DNA from: Enterobacteriaceae bacterium 4M9
GTDB lineage: Bacteria > Pseudomonadota > Gammaproteobacteria > Enterobacterales > Enterobacteriaceae
Length of the DNA: 64,000 nucleotides
Direction: 5' to 3'
Assembly (NCBI GenBank): GCA_010092695.1
Contig: JAADJJ010000001.1
Span: 372,001-436,000, forward strand
Each line of letters starts with the position of its first letter. The first letter of the stretch is position 1. Position numbers and translations under genes: made by a program. A model generated the notes under the pieces. That model worked only from the letters and a program-made list of their open reading frames with translations. It was not told where the DNA came from and did no database searches. Shown piece by piece: positions 28,001 to 36,764 of this stretch.

Positions 28001-28375
28001 GGATGAGGTGATCGTGACATCTGTGGCGGTCAAAGAACCGTTATCGAGAGATACGGTATCAGCCGTGCTGCCGCTGCCTGCGAGTGTGGCACTTCCACCC
28101 ACCACCAGTGCGCCACCATCTATGGCCGTTGCCACAGAGGTAAAGTTATTAATGCTTTCAAACCTTAGATACTCAGAATTGGTTGCAAGTACGCTGTTGG
28201 CACCAGAGGCGTAAAGCGGGTAATCACCAACTCCATTTGAGACGATATCATCACTTACATAAACAGTGCTGCCATTGATAGATTCCACAGCCAGTGCCTG
28301 CGAAGCAGGGAGTGCCATTAAACACAGTAGGGCCAAGCGATTATAAGCGAAGGGGGCGCGATTTTTCCGCGACAT
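25022..28375 (-). CDS. Pertactin-type autotransporter adhesin (type Va), copy 1
   Basis: A 1117-residue protein. The signal peptide (about 1-29) ends ASQALA. A Ser/Thr/Gly/Asn-rich beta-helical passenger follows (about 30-790), with loose repeats of the type TTTGDNAAGVAANAGTVTLTGS. A linker holds eight VTDPG-type pentapeptides. The C-terminal beta-barrel (about 850-1117) ends in the expected aromatic residue (GARVNF). AAGGA lies 8 bases before the ATG. The passenger resembles AIDA/pertactin-family adhesins; no protease triad was seen. The barrel is nearly identical to that of the gene at 29620-34425, which points to recent duplication or gene conversion. Expected location: outer membrane with an exposed passenger. 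Confidence 0.92.
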   Translation of the reverse strand: MSRKNRAPFAYNRLALLCLMALPASQALAVESINGSTVYVSDDIVSNGVGDYPLYASGANSVLATNSEYLRFESINNFTSVATAIDGGALVVGGSATLAGSGSTADTVSLDNGSLTATDVTITSSGTGSWGINAENGAKISLDNTEVNASGSSTGSILLGNNSVLNATAKSKIAASEKAIALQLKADSTDSKAKAELTDTTVISQNNSAISVENGNLNITGGAVSSTGENSNAISAGAGAMITATSSRITTQGNGSDAIRVSGTSSSVTAVDSTLSTSGTTAHVINNQDGGTVRLAGGSVKTTKSESYGLFTENATTTASNVKISTAGDNSVGAYASREGYINLTSETSIETVGSNSAGIVSGAESYIIAKDMSVTTQGANSTAALAEMGTVEAINSTFNTSGERSVGLSSTAGTLTAESVTVTTTGDNAAGVAANAGTVTLTGSDITTAGAGSAGIFSAAAGSVTTDGNVTTTGADAYAVSVNQGSVIVNNGMLKTSSAAGIFAAGNDAASPAGNVTLTGATVDAAQSSVLSQGGMLDVTATGTTFNSGTGLVLDVQTDTADLNSTVNLNADSSTLNGSLVSDNVLNTSNVTLKNGSTLTGYSQNISSIELDSTSNWNLTANSDVQSLTNNGTITFNTPTSGDVKTLTVNGDYSGNGGTLIMNTQLGDDSSPTDKLVVTGNVNAGDTLVAINNLGGSGAYTVEGIQIVSVGGVSEGTFTKSGRIVAGAYDYNLEKINQSWYLTNKAPDVTDPGVTDPGVTDPGVTDPGITDPGVTDPGVTDPGVTDPEPGPDGVSQYRPETGSYLANMLAANTMFDHRMQDRLGEGGYARSAEGAHADGLWMRHVGSHNRFYDESGQLKARTNRYVLQLGVDLAEWSSDGYDRWHVGVMGGYGNAQSNIRSGITGYRADSKVEGYSAGVYATWVESDKDMSGAYVDSWVLYNWFRNTINGEALATEKYDSKGFTASLEAGYTVPMTKGERVSSWLQPKVQLTWMDVGADNHREHNGTWVTDDTDGMLRSRVGVRAYLKGHSELDNNTGRDFQPFVEANWLHNFGDYSVKMDDVTNSIAGDKNVGELKLGVEGKMANDFTMWGNVAQQVGSAGYSDTTVMFGARVNF
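26009..26128 (-). repeat. Eight 15-bp repeats encoding the VTDPG linker
   Basis: Eight consecutive 15-bp units encode VTDPG four times, ITDPG once, VTDPG twice and VTDPE once. They form a Pro-rich spacer between passenger and barrel of autotransporter 1. Units stay in frame, so copy-number change would alter spacer length only. The second autotransporter lacks the array and has a short PNPGPGPG spacer. Confidence 0.95.
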
Positions 28376-29378
28376 ATATGCATTCCTTAGCGTTGGTTAA
28401 TTGTACGAAACGTCAAATACAGGTATGCACAACATCGCCAGCCTGAGCTGTCCGCAAATAACGATGAGGTTTTGCATGGCCTGTAATTTTCTATGCGAGC
28501 TTCACACTAAAGTATAGCGTAAGGATTTTTATTAGTCTGCATATATCAATTATTGCAGATACGGATTTTTCCGAGAAAATAACTGATGTTCATTGAATGT
28601 TCCTGGTTTATTAGCAGTGGGTGCATTTTGTGAAGGTGTCAGGTGAATTATTGAAAGCACTTTCCTTAAGGCTCCAGAAATAACCGAAGTTGTTACAGTC
28701 ACTTTTATAGAGGCTACCACTGCTGTTTTAACGGTTTTTAGTTGAGGGGAATCATTTTTATTGCGTGTTTTTTTAGTCTGTTTTCGGATTTTATATTTTT
28801 TTATTGGGTTGTTGCTTCTTGATAATGGTGGGTTATAGGGCGGAATGATATGTTTTCTTAAGAGATTATGTTGACAGCGTAACCCATCATGCCCTCAACC
28901 CTTAAAGGGCACTCCACCAGAGCCTGCCAGCATTGCATGCCGGGTGTCGCGGGGTTGCTGCGTGCGCTAACCAAAGTTTTATTATGCATCTGCGCATTAT
29001 CTGTATGACGTATAACACTCTGCCAACATTCATCGTGACAGCATGGCATAATAAAAATTAATGCTGAAATAATGCTCAGCATGTAAGACTGCAGCCGCTA
29101 ATTACGCGAAGCGGTTAATTATATTCTCATCACGAAATGCCAGATGTTGTTCATTTCCAGCGCTCGTACAGTCTGTCCTGTGGGAAACTATCACGCTACT
29201 AACGGATAACAGCACTTTTATATCGTAAGACTAAGTCGGTTTCTAAAATTTCAGTACATAGACAGAACCACGGTGTAGTGCGATGTGGAAATGTTGCGCT
29301 GTTAATGTGATTAATGTTTCCAGTAACCGGTAGTTAATAAAATCATTCGCCGCTCCGGGGAGAGGTTGAATGGCTGAA

Positions 29379-29480
29379 TAAATATTAATTTGCTGGCGAA
29401 AATAGTGATTTCATCTGTGTTGTGCCTTTCGGCAATACAGGCATGTGTCCTCACTTTACAAAAAACGGTTATTGCGTTGT
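29379..29480 (+). pseudogene. 5' remnant of a tolC-like gene
   Basis: About 34 codons align in frame with residues 1-34 of the TolC-like protein encoded at 35415. The fragment reads INLLAKIVISSVLCLSAIQA then CVLTLQKTVIA, where the intact gene reads INFLTRVVISSVLCLSATQA then GALTLQEAVIA. The start codon has become ATA. Similarity ends near 29480, and a stop follows shortly before the autotransporter 2 terminator. Its distance from the autotransporter 1 start (about 1.0 kb) equals the distance from the autotransporter 2 start to the intact tolC-like gene, so it marks the edge of a duplicated block. Confidence 0.9.
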
Positions 29481-29555
29481 GCGGGAAAGGGCGTGCCCGG
29501 GAAATCAGCCCTCGGGTACTATGAGCTCATCTTGCTGAGGGCTGATCTTAGCCGT

Positions 29556-29585
29556 AAAAAAAGCCAGAACGCACTGCGTTCTGGC
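29556..29585 (-). terminator. Terminator after autotransporter 2
   Basis: A perfect 10-bp stem (29563-29572 with 29576-29585) and a 3-base loop. Read on the - strand it is followed by seven Ts (29562-29556). It lies 35 bp past the stop. Confidence 0.93.
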
Positions 29586-29619
29586 CTGTCACATGATGTG
29601 CGCCCGGTAGGGCGGCTTA

Positions 29620-32600
29620 TCAGAAGTTAACGCGCGTACCGAACATGGCGCTGGTATCAGAATAACCTGCGCTACCCACCTGCTGAGCAACGTTGCCCCA
29701 CATGGTAAAGTCGTCGGCAAGCCTACCTTCCACGCCGAGCTTCAGCTCACCGACGTTTTTATCGCCTGCGATGCTGTTGGTGACGTCATCCATCTTCACG
29801 CTGTAGTCACCGAAGTTGTGCAGCCAGTTGGCTTCAACAAACGGCTGGAATTCGCGATCGGTGTTGCTATCCAGTTCGCTGTAGCCTTTGAGGTAAGCAC
29901 GTGCACCCACGCGGCTTCTCAACATACCGTCAGTGTCATCGGTCACCCAGGTGCCGTTGTGTTCACGGTGGTTATCCGCACGCACGTCCAGCCAGCTCAG
30001 CTGAACTTTCGGTTGCAGCCAGCTGCTGACGCGCTCGCCCTCGGTCATGGGAAGGGTATAGCCCGCTTCCACAGAGGCGGTAAAGCCTTTGGAATCATAT
30101 TTCTCGCTCGCCAGCGCTTCGCCGTTGATGGTGTTACGAAACCAGTTGTACAGCACCCAGCCGTCAACATAGGCACCCGATATCCTTATATCAGACTCAA
30201 CCCAGGTGGCATACATACCGGCGCTGTAGCCTTCGACTTTACCATCAGCACGGTAACCGGTGAGGCCAGAGCGGATGTTGCTCTGTGCGTTACCGTAACC
30301 TCCCATTACACCCACGTGCAAGCGATTGTCATCGTCAGAACTCCACTGCGCCAAATCTACCCCCAACTGCAGGACGTAGCGGTTAGTGCGGGCTTTCAAC
30401 TGCCCTGACTCATCATAGAAGCGGTTATGGCTGCCGACGTGACGCATCCACATTCCTTCTGCGTGAGCACCCTCGGCGGTGCGCGCATAACTGCCTTCGC
30501 CGAGTCTGTCCTGCATGCGGTGGTCAAACATGGTGTTTGCCGCCAGCATGTTAGCGAGGTAAGAACCGGTTTCCGGACGGTACTGCGATTCGCCAGGACC
30601 AGGGCCTGGATTAGGGGGAAGCACCTCCGGCGCTTTGTTAGTCAGATACCAGCTTTCATTGTTTTTCTCGAGCTCGTAGTCATACGCACCCGCGACAATA
30701 CGACCTGATTTAGTGAAGGTGCCTTCAGAGATACCGCCTACGCTGACAACTTCAATGCCTTCAACCGTCCGGGCGCCACTGCCGCCCATATTGTTGATGG
30801 CGACTTTGGTGTCACCGGCTTCAACGTTGCCGGTCACAATCAGTTTGTCAGTCGGAGAACCGTCACTTCCCAGCAGGGTGTTCATGACGAGCGTACCACC
30901 GTTACCGGCGTAATCGCCGTTTACGGTCAGCGTCTTGTAATCACCACTGTCTGGCTCGCTGAAAATGATGGTGCCGTTGTTAGTCAGCGACTGCACGTCA
31001 GAGTTTGCCGTCATGTACCAGCGGCTGGTGCCGTCGAGCGAAACAGAAGAGATGTTCTCACTGTGTCCTGTCAGGGTACTGTTATTTCTTAATGACACCG
31101 TAGAGGTGTTAAGCGTGTTGTCCGACACCAGTGAGCCGTTCAATATGCTGCTGTCAGCATTCAAATTGACCGTACTGTAGGTGTTCGGGTCGGTGTCATC
31201 AGCCCGCACATCCAGCACGAGATCGGTGTCACTGTTGAACGTTGTACCCGTCGCGTTGAGGTTCAACATACCGCCTCTACTGAGCACAGAAGACTGCGCG
31301 GCATCAACGGTCACCGCATTCAGATTAACCTCTCCTGCCGGCAGGTCCGTGTTGTTGCCGGTGGCGAAGATCCCTGCCGCGTTACCCGTTTTCAGCATAC
31401 CGTTGCTAACACCGATAGTCCCTTGATTGACCGACAGTGCATACGCATTTTCACCTGCCGTCGTGACGTCAGTACCGCTGGCTTCAATGCTACCGGCGCT
31501 GCCCGAGAAAATTCCGGCGCTGGCGGTGTTGCTGGTATTCACCTGACTGTCGGTCAGCATGACTTCACCGTTGTCAGCGAAAACGCCACTGGCATTATCG
31601 CCGGTGGTGAGAATGGTCGTGTTAGTCGCATTCACCGTACCTGCGGCGCCCGAGAAAATCCCGGTGCTGGCACTGCCGCGGGTGTTGACCGCGCTGTCGG
31701 TTAGCGTGATGGTGCCATGGTCGGCCAACACGCCAGTCGCATTGTCACCACTGGCACTGATCGTGGTGTTAGCGGCACTAACCGAGCCTGCCGCGCCGGA
31801 GAAGATCCCGGTGCTGGCGCTACCGCGAGTACTCACCGAACTGTCGGCGAGCGTAATGGCACCGTTGTCGGCAGAAACGCCGCTGGCGTTATCGCCGGTG
31901 GTTACTACCGTGGTGTTACTCGCATTAATCGTGGCTGCCGCGCCGGAGAAGATCCCGGTGCTGGCGCTACCGCGCGTATTCACCGAACTGTCAGTCAGCG
32001 TAATGGCACCGTTATCGGCAGAAACGCCGCTGGCGTTATCACCGGTGGTTACCACCGTGGCGTTACTCGCATTAATCGTACCTGCCGCGCCGGAGAAAAT
32101 CCCGGTGCTGGCGCTACCGCGCGTATTCACCGAACTGTCAATCAGCGTAATGGCACCGTTATCGGCAGAAACACCGCTGGCGTTATCGCCGGTGGTCACC
32201 ACCGTGGCGTTACTCGCATTAATCGTGCCTGCCGCGCCAGAGAAAATCCCGATGCTGGCGTTACCGCGGGTATTCACCGAGCTGTCGGCGAGCGTAATGG
32301 CACCGTTATCGGCAGAAACACCATTGGCATTATCGCCGGTGGTTGCCACCGTGGCGTTGGTCGCATCAACCGTCCCTGCTGCGCCGGAGAAAATCCCGGC
32401 ACTGGCGCTACCGCGGGTATTTACCGTACTGTCGGTCAGCGTGACAGCGCCGTTGTCGGCAGAAACGCCGCTGGCATTCTCGCCGGTGGTAATCACCGTG
32501 GTATTCGTCGCCTTAACCGTACCTGCGGAAGTGGAGAAAATACCGGTGCTGGCGCCGCCGCTGGTCTGTATTGCGCTATCAGCCAGGGTGACGAGACCAT

Positions 32601-34425
32601 TGTCGGCAGTCACGCCACTGGCGCTATCGCCGGTGGTGATAATGGAAGTGTCAGTTGCCGTCACTGTGCCTGCGGTTTCAGAGACGAGCCCGACGCTGCC
32701 CACGCCGTGGGTCGTTACCGGTCCGCCACTGAGCGTGACTGAGCCGTGATTGGTAAAAACACCGTGGGCGTTATCGCCAGCTGTGGTAATGGTTGTATTA
32801 ACGGCATTAACCGTGCCAGAGGCTATTGAGAAAATCCCCGCGCTGTCGCGCCCAATGGTCCTGATGGTGCTGTTTGCTAATAAGGCAGAACCCGCGATGG
32901 CCGTGACACCTGCGGCACCCACGCCCGCAGTGGCAACAGCAGACCGGTTCACGCTGACGGTGCCCGCATCGGCCGAGAAAACCCCGGCGCTACCGTCACC
33001 TGCAGTCGCAACTGCACTTTCGCTCAACGCAATCGAACCTGTGACGGCAGAAACGCCTGCAGCACCCAGCCCTGCGGTGGCGATAACGCTGGTGCTCACG
33101 TTTACAGTGCTTCCCTCAGCGGAGAAAATCCCGGTACCACCGTCACCGGCGGTGGTGATGGAACTTTCGGTCAACGTCACAGTACCAGGGCCAGGATAAT
33201 AGCCAGGCATGCCCTCTTCACCGGTAGACACCGAAATGCTGGTGGTTTTACCGGTACTCGCCGCGGCCACATTGGTGGTGCTGACAGGGGCTGACGTGTT
33301 CTCAGACAACGCAACAGCACCGGCACTGGGCGACGCAACGGTGGGCGTCGCTTCACTCATCGTTACGCTCACGCTCTGGGTGCCAGCCGTCGTGGTTTTG
33401 CCGGAGAAAAGGCCGGTATTACCGGTGTTCGGGGTGGTTTTTTTCGTTAAGAAAACCGTATCTGTCTTCACGCCTGCGGCAGAGCTACCTGCCGTGGCAG
33501 CGCGGGGTGTGGCGGCATTGTCTGTGGCAAACAGACCAGGCGCACTCCCTTCAGGTGCTGTTGTCAGGGCGACGCGACTATCCGTGGCGCCGACGGCGCT
33601 ATCACTGTCCACCTTGATAACCAGCCCATCTTTGCTTGTACTCGTCTCGTCTGAAGAGAACACGCTTGCTTTAGCAGGTTTATCACCGTGCTGTGAGGCA
33701 AGAACCGCGGGTTTTACCAGGAATGAGGAACGTGCTGTGTCCGTGGTGGGCGTGTCACCCGCACCTGATGAAACGACACTGCTGTCATTATCGTCTGTAT
33801 AAACCACGCTGGAGCCTGCCGCAGCCTTGCTTGCGCCAGAGTCGGTCGGTGTGGCGTGGGTGTTTTTGCCTCCTGCCAGCATGCCCGAACCGGTTAACGG
33901 TGATTGACTCCGGGTAAGCGTAGCGGCACGGTTATCCTGAGGCGTTATCAAACCTGAGGTCTTGCCGCTGTGGGAGGTTATCGTGGATGCGGTTGCCGTA
34001 TTGCTATCGGTCATGCTTTGCACGTTGCCTGACAGCATTTTGCTCTTTCCCGGCAAAAAGTGACTTGTGCCGGGGGCGGCTACCCACGTTTCTTTAGCGT
34101 GATTTTGCGCGTTACGTCCCGAAGCGCTGTCTGGCGCAGTCAGCATTTTCGACGAAGTGGCCTGAGGCGCCAGCATACCTTTGTGGGCGGTGCCGGTTTG
34201 TGCAACGTTATTTGCCGGGCTACTGGAGGCCAGAAACTTGCCGTTCGTTTGGGTGCTGTTAGCGTTTGTGGCCGCTATCAGCGGTGGTGTATCCCTGGTG
34301 GATATGACTTCCTGAGCATTATTATCTGCGGCGCCAGCCAGCACCGGTGCAGCAGGTAATACCATCAGACACATTCCGACAAATACTCTGTTATAAGGGG
34401 ATGGGTCATGGGTTTTCCGCAACAT
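29620..34425 (-). CDS. Pertactin-type autotransporter adhesin, copy 2, with nine long tandem repeats
   Basis: 1601 residues from the ATG at 34425, which has AAGGA 9 bases upstream and aligns with the start of copy 1; an in-frame ATG at 34434 is too close to that site. The signal peptide ends near APVLAGA. About 370 residues of Ser/Thr/Ala/Asn-rich low-complexity sequence follow, without clear beta-helix periodicity. Then come beta-helix repeats, including nine consecutive 49-residue units (consensus TTGDNASGVSADNGAITL), a short PNPGPGPG spacer, and a barrel almost identical to copy 1 that ends GTRVNF. It is probably a surface adhesin. The repeat number sets passenger length and is likely to vary between strains. 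Divergent from the TolC-HlyD-ABC operon. Confidence 0.92.
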   Translation of the reverse strand: MLRKTHDPSPYNRVFVGMCLMVLPAAPVLAGAADNNAQEVISTRDTPPLIAATNANSTQTNGKFLASSSPANNVAQTGTAHKGMLAPQATSSKMLTAPDSASGRNAQNHAKETWVAAPGTSHFLPGKSKMLSGNVQSMTDSNTATASTITSHSGKTSGLITPQDNRAATLTRSQSPLTGSGMLAGGKNTHATPTDSGASKAAAGSSVVYTDDNDSSVVSSGAGDTPTTDTARSSFLVKPAVLASQHGDKPAKASVFSSDETSTSKDGLVIKVDSDSAVGATDSRVALTTAPEGSAPGLFATDNAATPRAATAGSSAAGVKTDTVFLTKKTTPNTGNTGLFSGKTTTAGTQSVSVTMSEATPTVASPSAGAVALSENTSAPVSTTNVAAASTGKTTSISVSTGEEGMPGYYPGPGTVTLTESSITTAGDGGTGIFSAEGSTVNVSTSVIATAGLGAAGVSAVTGSIALSESAVATAGDGSAGVFSADAGTVSVNRSAVATAGVGAAGVTAIAGSALLANSTIRTIGRDSAGIFSIASGTVNAVNTTITTAGDNAHGVFTNHGSVTLSGGPVTTHGVGSVGLVSETAGTVTATDTSIITTGDSASGVTADNGLVTLADSAIQTSGGASTGIFSTSAGTVKATNTTVITTGENASGVSADNGAVTLTDSTVNTRGSASAGIFSGAAGTVDATNATVATTGDNANGVSADNGAITLADSSVNTRGNASIGIFSGAAGTINASNATVVTTGDNASGVSADNGAITLIDSSVNTRGSASTGIFSGAAGTINASNATVVTTGDNASGVSADNGAITLTDSSVNTRGSASTGIFSGAAATINASNTTVVTTGDNASGVSADNGAITLADSSVSTRGSASTGIFSGAAGSVSAANTTISASGDNATGVLADHGTITLTDSAVNTRGSASTGIFSGAAGTVNATNTTILTTGDNASGVFADNGEVMLTDSQVNTSNTASAGIFSGSAGSIEASGTDVTTAGENAYALSVNQGTIGVSNGMLKTGNAAGIFATGNNTDLPAGEVNLNAVTVDAAQSSVLSRGGMLNLNATGTTFNSDTDLVLDVRADDTDPNTYSTVNLNADSSILNGSLVSDNTLNTSTVSLRNNSTLTGHSENISSVSLDGTSRWYMTANSDVQSLTNNGTIIFSEPDSGDYKTLTVNGDYAGNGGTLVMNTLLGSDGSPTDKLIVTGNVEAGDTKVAINNMGGSGARTVEGIEVVSVGGISEGTFTKSGRIVAGAYDYELEKNNESWYLTNKAPEVLPPNPGPGPGESQYRPETGSYLANMLAANTMFDHRMQDRLGEGSYARTAEGAHAEGMWMRHVGSHNRFYDESGQLKARTNRYVLQLGVDLAQWSSDDDNRLHVGVMGGYGNAQSNIRSGLTGYRADGKVEGYSAGMYATWVESDIRISGAYVDGWVLYNWFRNTINGEALASEKYDSKGFTASVEAGYTLPMTEGERVSSWLQPKVQLSWLDVRADNHREHNGTWVTDDTDGMLRSRVGARAYLKGYSELDSNTDREFQPFVEANWLHNFGDYSVKMDDVTNSIAGDKNVGELKLGVEGRLADDFTMWGNVAQQVGSAGYSDTSAMFGTRVNF
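31492..32814 (-). repeat. Nine tandem 147-bp repeats inside autotransporter 2
   Basis: Nine units of exactly 147 bp, each encoding 49 residues. The units between about 31800 and 32400 are nearly identical at DNA level, and the outer ones are more diverged. A diagnostic GCGCTACCGCG block recurs at 147-base steps. Such arrays change copy number by recombination while keeping the frame. Confidence 0.95.
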
Positions 34426-35414
34426 ACTATGCATTCCTTAGCATGAGTTAATTGTATGAAACGTGAATTACGAGCGTGCAAGACACCACTGACGCAGTCA
34501 GATAATTAATAACGGTAGAATGTGATGCCGCCAGTAAATAAATTTAACCTTTGCGCGCTTAAGAATGGCGTAAGGCATCTTATAAGTATGCCTTAGAAAT
34601 GCGGGGTGGGATCGGTGTTTTCCTAAAAATAGGACGATTCTGTAAGGGCTGTTATTTTATATCACGCCATTGTTATGGATGGGTTGTATTAGATTTTTGG
34701 CGTTTTTCTTTGTTATTTTTCCAAATGCAATTCTATTGTTTCTTGTTTGCATTGCCTGATTTTACTACAATAAGTCAGATTATTCCGCTGAAGAATTGAT
34801 TTTTGCATTACGATGTTACACGTAGGTTTTAATTTAATGGCAATAGTGCGCCATAATAACAATCCGCTTGCGTAGAAACAGCAGGCATCCCTGCCTGAGC
34901 AGCGTCTCATCTTCGCCGTTGGACAGCCAATGCAGGCCTGGCGCTCTACTGTGCTGCTCACATCAGAGCAGGGACATCCCGCAAGTGTGGTATAGTGTGC
35001 GACTCAATCCAGGCCAAAGTGGGATAATGCGTGCTTACGGCGCTTAAATACCGCGAGCCTGGCCCGCGGACAATATAATAAAAATGTGCATTAAACTTGT
35101 CGCCGGTATAAAAGGTCTTTGTTGTCTGCACGGGTAAGTTGATAATACGATTCTCACCGCATTATTGCTGGTATTCTTCATTCTCGATGGTTTTAAGATT
35201 AATCAGTCGGAAGTCAGAAAGAATGCCATTATGTTATCGCCATGAGAATGGAGCGTGTTTCTTGTGGCACAACGCTATTCGCTATTACGCTGCGTAAAAC
35301 AGGATGTTGAACAGGAACGTCAGACACAAGCCTAACGCAATGTATACGCTTAATCTTTGCGGCAATAGTAACGTGCTAAAATAATCTACAGATCAGGGAT
35401 GATGAAATAACACT
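34426..35414. other. Divergent intergenic region, autotransporter 2 / tolC-like gene
   Basis: 989 bp with no gene. It holds both promoters. The 60 bp next to the autotransporter match the region upstream of copy 1. Several short GC-rich inverted repeats occur around 34880-34990; none has a T run. Nothing else is recognised. Confidence 0.55.
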
Positions 35415-36746
35415 ATGAAAATTAATTTTCTGACGAGAGTAGTGATTTCGTCTGTGTTGTGCCTTTCGGCAACGCAGGCGGGTGCATTAACCTTGCAGGA
35501 AGCGGTTATTGCCGCTGACCAGTATGACGCCGGCATTCTCGCCCAGCGCAGCCTGAATGAGGCCGAACAGCAAAAACGTATTCAGGGATTTGCCGGTCTT
35601 TTACCTGTTGTTGCGCTCAACGGCAGCTACTCGAAGCAGGATCAGCCGGGCGCGTCCTATGCAGCAGGTGTAAAGCGCCACAACTATGCTGTTACGCTCA
35701 CCCAGCCTCTTTTTGATGTTGCCAAATATGCGACCTGGCGTCGTGCGGATGCGATGGCCGATGAGGCCGAAGTCAAATACATGATTGCTCAGCAGAAGCT
35801 TATCAGTGATGTCAGCGACGCCTGGTTTTCTGTTATTTACGCCTCCCGTGTACTGGATAACGCCGACAAAGCGCGTGTCGCCTTTGAACAACAGCTCAAC
35901 GGTGCGCTTAAGGCGCTGGATATTGGTGACCAGACGCGTCTTGAAGTTGATGAAGCCCAGGCCAACTTTGATACGGCCGTTGCCGACGTCATCACGGCGG
36001 AGAGCCAGTTGCGGGATGCGCGCATTCGTTTTGAAAAGCTAAGCGGCCTGTCTGGCAATGCTATTCCGGCAAGCGGCATGGACTGCATCGCGCCGGGCAA
36101 AGAGCCTCAGCTTTTACAGTTAAAAGAGCGCACCGCGCGCCAGAACCTCAACATTCGTGCTGCTGAGTTTTCGCTTGAACAAAGCCGTGCTGACCTGCTG
36201 GCAGCAAACGGCCAGCACATGCCGGTCGTGTCGGTGCAGGCGGCCTACGGCAATAACTGGAGCCGGGCAGAAAACGGGAACTACCTTGATGAAGTGTTTG
36301 GCACAACGTCAAAAACCCGTAATACCAACATCGCGCTTAACGTCTCAGTACCGCTGTTTGCCGGTGGCAGCCAGGTCTCTCAGAGCATTGAAGCCTCGCA
36401 TCGCAAAGAGCAGTCACGCGAAGAACTGGTGGATGCCCGCCGCACGGCGCTACAGGAGCTTGAAAGCGCCGTGTCTGGTGTGCGTTCCGGTGAAGCGCGC
36501 ATGAGCGCGCACCGCAACGCTATCATTTCGGCAAAACGCCGCATGGAGTCCACGCAGTACGCCCGCGAACTGGGGCTACGCACCACCATTGATGCTCTGA
36601 ACGCTGAGAAAGATTATTTCAAATCCCTGAGTGAACTTGCCAGAGCGCAATACGAGTACATCGTTTCCAGTATCAAACTCGCTGCGGCATCAGGCGATTT
36701 GGATTATTCGTATCTGAACAGGTTTACCTGCCCCGTTCGTTCGTAA
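35415..36746 (+). CDS. TolC-family outer membrane efflux protein of a type I secretion system
   Basis: A 443-residue protein with a Sec signal peptide (about 1-23, ending TQAGA). Two OEP repeats follow: LTLQEAVIAADQYDAGI at the start of the first, QNLNIRAAEFSLEQSRADLLA in the second, and long alpha-helical stretches. Family members span the periplasm as a trimeric channel. It is the first of three genes: an HlyD-like adaptor starts 18 bases later and a C39-ABC transporter after that, so this is a dedicated exit duct and not the housekeeping TolC. A decayed copy of its first 34 codons lies at 29379. Confidence 0.92.
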   Translation: MKINFLTRVVISSVLCLSATQAGALTLQEAVIAADQYDAGILAQRSLNEAEQQKRIQGFAGLLPVVALNGSYSKQDQPGASYAAGVKRHNYAVTLTQPLFDVAKYATWRRADAMADEAEVKYMIAQQKLISDVSDAWFSVIYASRVLDNADKARVAFEQQLNGALKALDIGDQTRLEVDEAQANFDTAVADVITAESQLRDARIRFEKLSGLSGNAIPASGMDCIAPGKEPQLLQLKERTARQNLNIRAAEFSLEQSRADLLAANGQHMPVVSVQAAYGNNWSRAENGNYLDEVFGTTSKTRNTNIALNVSVPLFAGGSQVSQSIEASHRKEQSREELVDARRTALQELESAVSGVRSGEARMSAHRNAIISAKRRMESTQYARELGLRTTIDALNAEKDYFKSLSELARAQYEYIVSSIKLAAASGDLDYSYLNRFTCPVRS

Positions 36747-36764
36747 CGTTTATGGAAGAGAGCC

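Larger units (their letters stand above)
28376..29619. other. Intergenic region between the two autotransporter genes
   Basis: 1244 bp. Next to the autotransporter 1 start it is homologous to the DNA upstream of autotransporter 2 (shared GCTAAGGAATGCATA and a diverged stretch beyond). It then contains AT-rich DNA without genes, a fragment of a tolC-like gene at 29379-29480, and the terminator of autotransporter 2. A 74-codon frame on the - strand near 28858-29082 is Cys/His-rich and unsupported. Confidence 0.6.

Noticed and set aside
28858..29082. 74-codon frame on the - strand between the autotransporters
   Set aside because: No ribosome site, atypical composition, no family resemblance, and in DNA that has lost genes by duplication decay.
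31559..32749. 396-codon and 341-codon + strand frames with regular repeats
   Set aside because: They are antisense of the 147-bp autotransporter repeats; 147 is divisible by 3, so frames stay open on both strands.
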